DNA of 64,000 nt from Acidobacteriota bacterium (GTDB lineage Bacteria > Acidobacteriota > Terriglobia > Terriglobales > Acidobacteriaceae): contig JAFDVQ010000001.1 in the NCBI GenBank assembly GCA_018268915.1, forward strand, positions 558,001 through 622,000, read 5' to 3'. Shown here one piece after another: positions 9,198 through 15,927 of the stretch. The notes under the pieces are model-generated. The model was given only the letters and a program-made list of their open reading frames with translations, ran no database searches and was not told the DNA's origin. The translations under genes were made by a program, and so were the position numbers. The first letter of the stretch is position 1. Each line of letters starts with the position of its first letter.

Positions 9198-9234
9198 GTA
9201 GACGATCTACCTCATTTGGGAGTAGAGTGTCTAC
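9198..9234. promoter_or_regulatory. Tandem palindromic operators upstream of padR
   Basis: Two copies of GTAGA-N3-TCTAC, at 9198-9210 and 9222-9234, with centres 24 bp apart. The second ends 3 bp before the padR start codon. PadR dimers bind such inverted repeats, and autoregulation of the padR-permease operon is the simplest reading. Confidence 0.7.
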
Positions 9235-9237
9235 ATC

Positions 9238-9603
9238 ATGGGCGAAAAAGACCATTATAAAAACCGGATTGACCTGCTGCAGGGAACACTCGACATGCTT
9301 GTGCTTCAAACCCTGCAATGGGGACCGCAACATGGATACGGCATTGTCCAGGCATTACGTTTGCAATCCGGCGATGTGCTTCAGGTGGAAACGGGGTCGC
9401 TGTATCCGGCCCTCCATCGGCTGGAGCGCCAGGGGTGGGTGCAGTCTGAGTGGAAGCAGACCGAGAGCAAGCAAAGAGCCCGATTCTACCGAATCACGGC
9501 CAAGGGAAAAAAGCAGCTGGCCTCGGATCTGGGCCGATGGGAGCGGATCGTCGAAGCGATCGGTTCGGTGATGTACGTCAAGCCGAAGGAGAGTGAATCG
9601 TGA
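9238..9603 (+). CDS. PadR-family transcriptional repressor
   Basis: A 121-residue regulator. The N-terminal winged helix-turn-helix contains the family hallmarks LLQGTLDMLVLQTL, GPQHGYGI and GSLYPALHRLERQGW, and YRITAKGKKQL closes the wing; a short helical segment follows for dimerisation. PadR proteins repress until a ligand or membrane signal releases them. The gene overlaps the next by 4 nt (GTGA), so the two are probably translationally coupled. There is no Shine-Dalgarno before the ATG, and a palindrome ends 3 nt from it, so the mRNA may be leaderless or nearly so. This padR-ADOP pairing is widespread in acidobacteria. Confidence 0.92.
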   Translation: MGEKDHYKNRIDLLQGTLDMLVLQTLQWGPQHGYGIVQALRLQSGDVLQVETGSLYPALHRLERQGWVQSEWKQTESKQRARFYRITAKGKKQLASDLGRWERIVEAIGSVMYVKPKESES

Positions 9604-12236
9604 AGTGGTTTCCGAGCTTCGGTTTTCAGCGTCGCAAGCGTGAACTGCAGGAAGAGATCGATGCTCACCTGCAGATGGCTATTGCAGATCGAGTTGCGCG
9701 AGGCGAGTCGGCGGAGGCAGCGCGACAAGCAGCAGCGCGGGAGTTCGGAAATATTCCTCTGGTGCAGGATGTGTCGCGCGAAATGTGGGGTCAGGGCTGG
9801 CTTGAGCAAGTAGGCCGGGACGTCCGTTACGCGCTGAGGCAACTGCGCAGGAGCCCCGGATTTTCGATTACCGCGACGGCGATGCTGGCCGTAGCTATTT
9901 GCGCCAACAGCACCGTATTCAGTTGGATAGACGGCACAATGTTGCGCCCGATTCCTGGCGCGCGGGATACGGGCGACCTTGTGAGTCTGCAGCGGGGGGA
10001 ACGAAACTTCTCTCCGGTTCCACCCCTCTCCTATCTCGACTATCGCGACCTGCGCGAGCAGAACCATACCCTATCGGGAATGCTTGCCTATCATCACGAT
10101 TGGATCGCGTTGACTGGCGGCGCACATCCGGAGCGCGTCTTCATAGCGAACGTGACGGCGAACTATTTCGATGTGCTCGGCATCAAGCCGGTTCTGGGAC
10201 GATTCTTTTTGGCGGAGGAAGAGACGCGTCCAGATGCGGTTCCCAATGTGATCTTGAGTTACTCGCTCTGGAAAGCGCGCTATGCCGCAGACCCGGCAAT
10301 TGTGGGTAAGTCGATCGAGATCGCCCGGCATCCGGTGACGGTGATCGGCGTGGCGCCGGAGGGGTTTGTGGGAGCAATGCCCGGGCTGCGGGACGATCTG
10401 TGGGTAACGCTCGATCCCCTCGGGACGGATCGGTGGCGGATGACGCATCGCAGCGGTGGTGCGGTCTGGCTGAACGTAATAGGAAGATTGAGGCCCGGCG
10501 TAAGCCGTGGACAGGCAGCCCAGGATCTCGACACCCTGATGCGCCATATCGTGGTGGAGTATCCGGACGATCATCTGGGAGAGAACCAGATCACGCTCGA
10601 TCCCATGTGGCGCTCGCCATTCGGCGCTAACGGTTTCATGGCGGCGACGCTACCTATTCTGCTGGCCTTCGCCGCTGTGGTGCTGTTGCTGACCTGCGCA
10701 AACGTGGCGACGCTCACGCTGGTGCGGTTTGTATCCCGGCGGCGTGAGCTTGCGATCCGCCAGTCGCTTGGGGCCAATCAGATCCAGCTGATACGGCAGA
10801 TGGTGCTGGAGGGCGTTGTGCTTTCCATCGTCGCAGGAGCCCTGGCCGTCGTGCTGACATCGTGGACTTCGAAGACATTCGCATGGTTCTTTCGGGCGAG
10901 CTCGAGTCCGACCACCCTGAACGGGAGCATGGACCACAACGTGGTGATCGGGATTGCGGTGTTTTCCCTGTTGGCCGGCATGCTGTGCGGCGCGGTCCCC
11001 GCCTGGCGTTCGTCTCACGCGCCGGCCGTTGAGGTGCTCAAGGCTGAGTCTGCAAGTATCTCCGGCGGCTCACGTAACCGGAAGCTGCTCAGCGGACTGG
11101 TGGTGGCGCAAATCGCGCTTTCACTTCCTCTGCTGTTGTGCTCTGGGCTCTTTCTGCGAACGCTGCAAAATCTTGCCGACGCGAATCCCGGATTTGAGCA
11201 GGACCACATTCTTACTGCGTCCGTGGGGCTGAATACTGCCGGCTACAGCAACGACGAAGAGCGGGTGATCCGTCACAAGATAGTTGATCGCATATCTGCG
11301 TTGCCCGGTGTGAAGATTGCGTCGCTCACTGACTGGATTCCGATGACTCTGAGCCACAAAGCGGAGGATGCGTATCCGGAAGGATATGTGCCACATCCGC
11401 ATGAATCTTTGCAGGTGTACCACGCCGAGGTTGCCCCGCGCTATTTCGAATCCCTCCACATACCCATTCTGGAAGGGCGTGAGTTTACGCGGGATGACGA
11501 TGACAAGGCCCCGAGAGTACTGATCGTGGATCAGACTGCTGCGAGGCGCTACTGGCCGGGGCAGGACCCGCTGGGAAAGAAACTCATGTTGTGGGGCCGC
11601 AGTTTTACGGTTGTCGGCGTCGCGAAAAACTCGACACATATGTTCGTGAATGAGGCCCCGGAACCTATGGTGTATATGAGCTTTTTCCAGGCGGGGTACG
11701 AGACGATCGTGCAGGTGAAGACCGAGGGGAATCCGGCCGACTTTGCGCCCGCGGTGGAAGACGCCATCCGCGACATCGATACTCGGCTGCCGGTTTTCGA
11801 TGTGCGTCCCATGCGGGAGAGCACCCAGTTGGCCAGCAGTTTCGCCGTCATACAGAGCGCCCTGGCGGGAATGTTTGCGCTGATCGGGCTGGTGCTTGCG
11901 GTAACCGGAATCTACGGAGTCGTGGCATATCGAACCCAGATGCGAACCCACGAGATTGGAGTGCGAATGGCTCTGGGTGCTTCACGGATGGACGTGCTGC
12001 GACTTGTGCTGAGACAGGGAATGTGGCTCACAGGCATTGGGCTGGCACTTGGATTAGGGTTTGCGTTGGGACTGACGCGTCTCATCTCCCGGCTGTTGTA
12101 CGGCATCGGCGCCAACGATCCCGTCACTGTCGCTTCCGTCGTCGTGCTGCTGGGAACAATGTCGTTGCTGGCATGCTACTTTCCCGCACACCGAGCGATG
12201 CGCCGAAATCCTGTGACTGCGATTCGGGAGCTGTAA
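9600..12236 (+). CDS. ADOP-family ABC permease (MacB/FtsX-like, no ATPase)
   Basis: An 878-residue acidobacterial duplicated orphan permease. A cytoplasmic N-terminal module of about 80 residues (ELQEEIDAHLQM, then RRSPGFS) precedes a first transmembrane helix, a MacB-like periplasmic domain and a first FtsX domain of three helices (about 340-460). A second periplasmic domain and a second FtsX domain (about 750-870, ending with the AIREL motif) follow. There is no Walker motif and no ATPase gene nearby. MacB-type proteins move cargo across the envelope by mechanotransmission; the cargo and the partner ATPase here are unknown. It starts at GTG inside the padR stop codon. The next gene, lepB, is convergent. 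Confidence 0.92.
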   Translation: MKWFPSFGFQRRKRELQEEIDAHLQMAIADRVARGESAEAARQAAAREFGNIPLVQDVSREMWGQGWLEQVGRDVRYALRQLRRSPGFSITATAMLAVAICANSTVFSWIDGTMLRPIPGARDTGDLVSLQRGERNFSPVPPLSYLDYRDLREQNHTLSGMLAYHHDWIALTGGAHPERVFIANVTANYFDVLGIKPVLGRFFLAEEETRPDAVPNVILSYSLWKARYAADPAIVGKSIEIARHPVTVIGVAPEGFVGAMPGLRDDLWVTLDPLGTDRWRMTHRSGGAVWLNVIGRLRPGVSRGQAAQDLDTLMRHIVVEYPDDHLGENQITLDPMWRSPFGANGFMAATLPILLAFAAVVLLLTCANVATLTLVRFVSRRRELAIRQSLGANQIQLIRQMVLEGVVLSIVAGALAVVLTSWTSKTFAWFFRASSSPTTLNGSMDHNVVIGIAVFSLLAGMLCGAVPAWRSSHAPAVEVLKAESASISGGSRNRKLLSGLVVAQIALSLPLLLCSGLFLRTLQNLADANPGFEQDHILTASVGLNTAGYSNDEERVIRHKIVDRISALPGVKIASLTDWIPMTLSHKAEDAYPEGYVPHPHESLQVYHAEVAPRYFESLHIPILEGREFTRDDDDKAPRVLIVDQTAARRYWPGQDPLGKKLMLWGRSFTVVGVAKNSTHMFVNEAPEPMVYMSFFQAGYETIVQVKTEGNPADFAPAVEDAIRDIDTRLPVFDVRPMRESTQLASSFAVIQSALAGMFALIGLVLAVTGIYGVVAYRTQMRTHEIGVRMALGASRMDVLRLVLRQGMWLTGIGLALGLGFALGLTRLISRLLYGIGANDPVTVASVVVLLGTMSLLACYFPAHRAMRRNPVTAIREL

Positions 12237-12272
12237 GCCGCGGACGTCAAACTGGGATCTCGCAGTTCCGGT

Positions 12273-13106
12273 TCAATGAACAACGTGGAAGGTGCGTTTC
12301 CATCGCGTACCCGAAAAGAAGTGCAGCGCAACGTGGCCCATCCACGCAAACTGGTGGCCAAATCCTGTTTGTTCGAGTTGTCCATCTGCGGCCTCGAACG
12401 ACCAGTAATTGAACAGCGGGCGGCCAATGATGTTGGCGCGCGGCACGAAGCCCCAGAAGCGCGAGTCCAGGCTGTTGTGCCGGTTGTCGCCCATCATGAA
12501 GTACATGCCGGGCGGAACGACCACGTCGCCGTCATGGAGATAACCCGGTAAGTTCACGGTCCACGACTCCGTTGCCCCGGATGCCTCTGCTGGGGGTACC
12601 GAGGGGAAATCATCGAGAAACTCGTTGAAGTTATCCGTCGTGGTCGGCTGCGCGAATCCCACCGGTTGTGCGACGCCATTCACGGACACAATGCCGTTGC
12701 GCAGATGAATATGATCGCCGGGCACGCCAATCAATCTCTTCACTAGTGGAGTGTATTGCGGCGTTCCATCCGCGTTAGGTGCATCGATCCCGGGCTGATA
12801 CACAGGCTTGCGGAACACCACAATATCGCCGCGTCTTGGTTCCCGATACCTTATCAGCGGCATCCACGAAGCGGGTGGCGCCAGCGTGATCTGATCGACG
12901 ACCAGGTGATCCCCTATAAGCAATGTATTCTTCATCGAGCCTGACGGAATCAAATAGTTCTGCGCCAGAAATGTCAGAATGAATAATCCCACCACCAGAA
13001 CCGAGCAAATGCCGGCGACGGCCTCAAATGGTGTCTCTTCCCTTTCAATATCGGTAGAAGCTGGGCGCTCCACCGAGCGTTTCTTCTCGCTAGTTGTTTT
13101 GTTCAT
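12273..13106 (-). CDS. lepB: Signal peptidase I
   Basis: A 277-residue membrane serine protease that removes signal peptides on the periplasmic side. One N-terminal transmembrane helix (about 29-50) leads to the catalytic Ser57 in PSGSM; the general base is Lys123 in LVKRLIGVPGD. The RRGDIVVF and MGDNRHNSLDSRFWG boxes are present. I start at the ATG giving MNKTTSEKK; an upstream in-frame start seven codons earlier is possible. A candidate promoter with an overlapping 16-bp palindrome lies 70-110 bp upstream. It sits between padR-ADOP and the second ompH gene. Confidence 0.95.
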   Translation of the reverse strand: MNKTTSEKKRSVERPASTDIEREETPFEAVAGICSVLVVGLFILTFLAQNYLIPSGSMKNTLLIGDHLVVDQITLAPPASWMPLIRYREPRRGDIVVFRKPVYQPGIDAPNADGTPQYTPLVKRLIGVPGDHIHLRNGIVSVNGVAQPVGFAQPTTTDNFNEFLDDFPSVPPAEASGATESWTVNLPGYLHDGDVVVPPGMYFMMGDNRHNSLDSRFWGFVPRANIIGRPLFNYWSFEAADGQLEQTGFGHQFAWMGHVALHFFSGTRWKRTFHVVH

Positions 13107-13176
13107 GGCGCATGACAAGACTAGCAAATGTTCTTAGGACGGCCGCTCTAGGTGGTTCGTCGACTACATGCGACCT

Positions 13177-13214
13177 TGTATATCTTGTCTCGAGTTCACC
13201 GTTAACGGTGACTC
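13177..13214 (-). promoter_or_regulatory. Candidate lepB promoter with palindromic operator
   Basis: On the minus strand, TTAACG (13200-13205) and TATACA (13177-13182) are 17 bp apart. The perfect palindrome TCACCGTTAACGGTGA (13196-13211) covers the -35 element and is extended by GAG/CTC arms with a one-base bulge. A repressor site is the natural guess; no regulator can be named. Confidence 0.5.
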
Positions 13215-13329
13215 AACCCCAGCTTGTACAGGTGATCGCTTATGGAGGCCGGACGTATCGACACCAGTCTACTTGCAACGTTGCTCCGGAAGTTGCGTGC
13301 CTAGTCGGCGGACAGATTTGCCCCAAAGC

Positions 13330-13356
13330 AAAAGGCCTCGCGCCGGGCGAGGCCTT
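13330..13356 (-). terminator. Intrinsic terminator of second ompH
   Basis: On the minus strand, stem AAGGCCTCG/CGAGGCCTT with a 7-nt loop is followed by TTTGCTTT. It lies about 20 bp after the ompH stop. Confidence 0.8.
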
Positions 13357-13375
13357 CGCAGATCCCTTTGCGGGA

Positions 13376-14050
13376 TCAGTGAGCCGCTGGAGCCTTGTGA
13401 GTTGCCGGGCGAGCGGTCGTCCCCTGTGGCGCGGGGGCCGTCGGGGTTGTTGCTGCAGCCGGACGCTCGGGCGCCGGAATACCGGACTTGGTGTTGTAGG
13501 AGTCGATGATGGCCTTGGTGATATCCGTCGACTGGTTGGCATACAGAACAACCGGAACCTGCTGATTGCCACCGTCGAGAACAAGCGTATAGCCGTGCTC
13601 CTTCGCGTAGGCATCCAGAGTCTCAGAGACCTTGCCCGCAACCGTGGAGAAGGTCTGCTGCATCTCCTGCTGGAAGTCCCCTTGCGCATCTTCGCCGGTG
13701 CGCTTCAGTTCCTTCTGCTTGTCGTCGAGCTGCTTGGCTTTGCTGGCGCGCTGTGCGTCAGAGAGAGTAGCAGACTGAGCCTGCAGTTCCTTCTGAAGCG
13801 AACCAATCTCTGTGTTCAGGGTCTGTATCTGTTGGCGCTTCGGCTCGTACTTCTTTTGTAGATCTGCAAATCGGCGCTGAAAGTCATTTGTCTGCGCAAC
13901 GGCCTGCTGGAAGACGATGATGGCGATCTTCGCGGGTCCAGCAGGTGCGGTGGTCGCGGGAGCGGCATCGGTTGCTGCAGAAGTCTGTGCGGCTGCATTG
14001 AGCGCCAGGCAGGATGCCAGCGCGGCTACGGTAGCGATGGTGCGTTTCAT
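13376..14050 (-). CDS. ompH: OmpH/Skp-family periplasmic chaperone, paralogue 2
   Basis: A 224-residue paralogue of the protein at 8189-8842. A signal peptide (residues 1-21, ending NAAAQ) is followed by an Ala/Pro/Thr linker, the strand KIAIIVFQQAVAQTN, coiled-coil arms (about 65-145) and a return strand (YTLVLDGG) then DITKAIIDSYNTKSG, with a Pro/Ala/Thr tail. Several stretches match paralogue 1 almost exactly (FADLQKKY, YTLVLD, YNTKSG). An AGGAG sits 13-14 nt before the ATG. The promoter and a 26-bp leader segment are also shared, so the pair arose by duplication of gene plus promoter. Different client sets or growth conditions are possible but not shown. Confidence 0.88.
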   Translation of the reverse strand: MKRTIATVAALASCLALNAAAQTSAATDAAPATTAPAGPAKIAIIVFQQAVAQTNDFQRRFADLQKKYEPKRQQIQTLNTEIGSLQKELQAQSATLSDAQRASKAKQLDDKQKELKRTGEDAQGDFQQEMQQTFSTVAGKVSETLDAYAKEHGYTLVLDGGNQQVPVVLYANQSTDITKAIIDSYNTKSGIPAPERPAAATTPTAPAPQGTTARPATHKAPAAH

Positions 14051-14173
14051 GAAGATCAGTTACTCCTTGAGATTCCTGGAAGGCTGTCATAAGAACAAGC
14101 CTGTGCCTCCTGAGCAACCTTCGCCTTCTTTCGTTTGGGGGCTCCGCGATGATCAGGCAGAGACAAAAAGACG

Positions 14174-14199
14174 CGGACGGAGACGTCAGCAGGAACTAG
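14174..14199. repeat. 26-bp ompH leader repeat, copy 2
   Basis: Identical to 8988-9013. It lies at the expected transcription start and early leader of the second ompH gene. Confidence 0.85.
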
Positions 14200-14204
14200 C
14201 AAAG

Positions 14205-14234
14205 ATTATATGGATGGCAGTGAATCAGGGTCAA
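14205..14234 (-). promoter_or_regulatory. Sigma70-type promoter of second ompH
   Basis: On the minus strand, TTGACC (14229-14234) and TATAAT (14205-14210) are separated by 18 bp, in the same position relative to the shared leader as in the first ompH gene. Confidence 0.78.
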
Positions 14235-14310
14235 TAAAAGCAGGGACCGTGGAAGGGAGATAGCAAATAATGGGCTGGGCCACAATGCTTTAGCCGGACC
14301 ATTCAGGCAC

Positions 14311-14898
14311 TTAAATTGTGCCCAGATGGTGGACAATCTGCATGGCGAATCCCGCAAAGATCAAAAGCAGGTACAGTCCCGAAATGATGAAAAACGGTAC
14401 CCTCAGCATCGGCCAGAGTCGAGCGGGCATTTGATCGACCAGCTTGTCGAGGAAGCTCTCGCTGAAGCGGGTGGGACGATCTTCGTCCGGTCCAGCCGGG
14501 TGCCACTCCGAGGCTAGAAAAGCTGCGCGGACATTCGACAGGAGAATGGCCGCCGCGAAAACCGAGACGATCCCGGGAGGCGTACCGCGAACCATCACGT
14601 CCACGATTCCCGCAACGAAGATGGTGAATACGATGGCCGCCGCCGGCCAGCTTGCTTCTCGAACTCCAATGCCGCCGAGGAAGAAGATCAGGAATGAAAA
14701 GATGCCCATAATGAGGAACAGCGGCGTGCCGAAGAAAGCAAGCCCGATCAGCTGAAGCACGCCTACGATCAGGCAAATCCAGAACCCCTGCTGCCCGAGG
14801 TGATTCACATCCCAGGCGTTCTCAACCGTCGGCCAGAAGATGCTCTTGAGCCTGCCGTCGGAGCGTTTGCCTTCAGAGGAGAGCCCGAGAGTTTGCAT
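14311..14898 (-). CDS. Multi-pass membrane protein, unknown function
   Basis: A 195-residue protein I do not recognise. About 37 hydrophilic residues precede a cluster of hydrophobic helices: about 38-56 (GFWICLIVGVLQLIGLAFF), 58-78, 85-103 and 106-125. A polar segment (about 127-160) and one more helix near the C terminus (FFIISGLYLLLIFAGFAM) follow. Five transmembrane segments are likely. No catalytic motif is visible. It lies between ompH and a methyltransferase gene on the same strand, but the 80-bp spacing does not prove an operon. The opposite strand also has open frames, but the hydrophobic pattern supports this one. Confidence 0.65.
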   Translation of the reverse strand: MQTLGLSSEGKRSDGRLKSIFWPTVENAWDVNHLGQQGFWICLIVGVLQLIGLAFFGTPLFLIMGIFSFLIFFLGGIGVREASWPAAAIVFTIFVAGIVDVMVRGTPPGIVSVFAAAILLSNVRAAFLASEWHPAGPDEDRPTRFSESFLDKLVDQMPARLWPMLRVPFFIISGLYLLLIFAGFAMQIVHHLGTI

Positions 14899-14980
14899 GC
14901 TCGGAAGAATCTTGCGAAAGTGCCCGCGCAGTCAAGTCAAATCCGTGAGCCCGATCGAAGGCCGCTCTCAACAAGAGTCC

Positions 14981-15790
14981 TCACTCCGGATTCAGCATCT
15001 TTGTCCATTCCTTCAGAGTGGGAAGGGAACGGGGTACGCGGGAGCGCGCCAGTTTGAATTGAACTTTGCGGAGTCCATGCAGGGGCTTATCGTCGGCGAC
15101 CAGGGGAAGGAGTTTTGCAGCCACCGGCTCCAGAGCCAGATGCATGTGCCGAAATGAGAAGCTGTCCTTCGGACGATACTGCGACCACGCGATCGAGTTG
15201 ACGAAGCCTGCCGCTCCGAATCGATTTGACCCGAGGATATCTTCGACGAAGACGCGAATCGGTCCGGAGAACTCGTGCAGCGCATCATGCAGGGCGACAA
15301 ATCCGCCGGGGACCAGGTGCGGCATGAATCCATCGAAGTCAGCCTTTGCGCCGCGATAGCTATGGTCGCCGTCGATCCAAAGCATGCGTATGGGGCGGCT
15401 CCAGCTCTTCGCCACTTCCGTTGAGAATGCACGATGCACCTCGACATAGGGTGAGACACCGGCGGCCTCAATGTTTTCGAGAAACTCATCGTAAGAAGAA
15501 GCGCCGGGGGCGGCACGATGTTCCGCCAGTTCAGCGTTATTGAAGTTGTGCGGGTCAATGGCAACAACGGGGCCGAAGCCGTAGTGCTTGGCGAGCTTTC
15601 CGAGCATCACCGCAGATTTGCCCTTGAAGCTGCCGATCTCGACGATCGCTCCTTCTCGCGGAGAGCAGGCAGCCATCATGCCCAGGAAGCGAGCCTCGTT
15701 TTCAAGAAGAAAGCCGGGTACATCCTTGGCGGCTTGCCATGCTTCGTCGAGGGCAGCTTCAAGTCCGGGCGGCACAAGAACCGGGATCAC
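14981..15790 (-). CDS. Class I SAM-dependent methyltransferase
   Basis: A 269-residue protein of the Methyltransf_24 type, often found near cell-surface polysaccharide or natural-product genes. Motif I is IVEIGSFKGKSAVML (about residue 49), followed by an acidic residue ending strand 2 (VVAIDPHNF) and LWIDGDHSYRGAKADFDGF, a signature of this subgroup. GGFVALHD follows. The C-terminal part (after about 190) is specific and unassigned. It is monocistronic or the last gene before the membrane protein. The substrate cannot be read from sequence. Confidence 0.8.
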   Translation of the reverse strand: MIPVLVPPGLEAALDEAWQAAKDVPGFLLENEARFLGMMAACSPREGAIVEIGSFKGKSAVMLGKLAKHYGFGPVVAIDPHNFNNAELAEHRAAPGASSYDEFLENIEAAGVSPYVEVHRAFSTEVAKSWSRPIRMLWIDGDHSYRGAKADFDGFMPHLVPGGFVALHDALHEFSGPIRVFVEDILGSNRFGAAGFVNSIAWSQYRPKDSFSFRHMHLALEPVAAKLLPLVADDKPLHGLRKVQFKLARSRVPRSLPTLKEWTKMLNPE

Positions 15791-15874
15791 TAGTCGTTCA
15801 CCTGCGCGGGCGACAGATGCTTGCTGCCCACATCAATGTAAATGGTTAGAGCATGAATTCGCGGTGGGTTCAAA

Positions 15875-15901
15875 TACGAAAGGCTGCCGGACTGGCAGCC
15901 T
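15875..15901 (-). terminator. Intrinsic terminator of bamA
   Basis: On the minus strand, stem AGGCTGCC/GGCAGCCT with a 5-nt loop is followed by a T-rich stretch (TTCGTATTT). It lies 27 bp after the bamA stop. Confidence 0.75.
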
Positions 15902-15927
15902 CTCGAAGTGCTGTTCCTGCGCACTAA

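Larger units (their letters stand above)
8843..9237. other. Divergent regulatory region between ompH and padR
   Basis: No gene is supported here. The left part holds the ompH leader and promoter (minus strand); the right part holds two palindromic sites before padR. A reading frame from 9014 runs through it but overlaps padR in another frame and looks non-coding. Confidence 0.6.

Noticed and set aside
9014..9571. 185-codon plus-strand frame before and over padR
   Set aside because: It overlaps padR in another frame, carries the promoter and operator region, and has no protein-like features.
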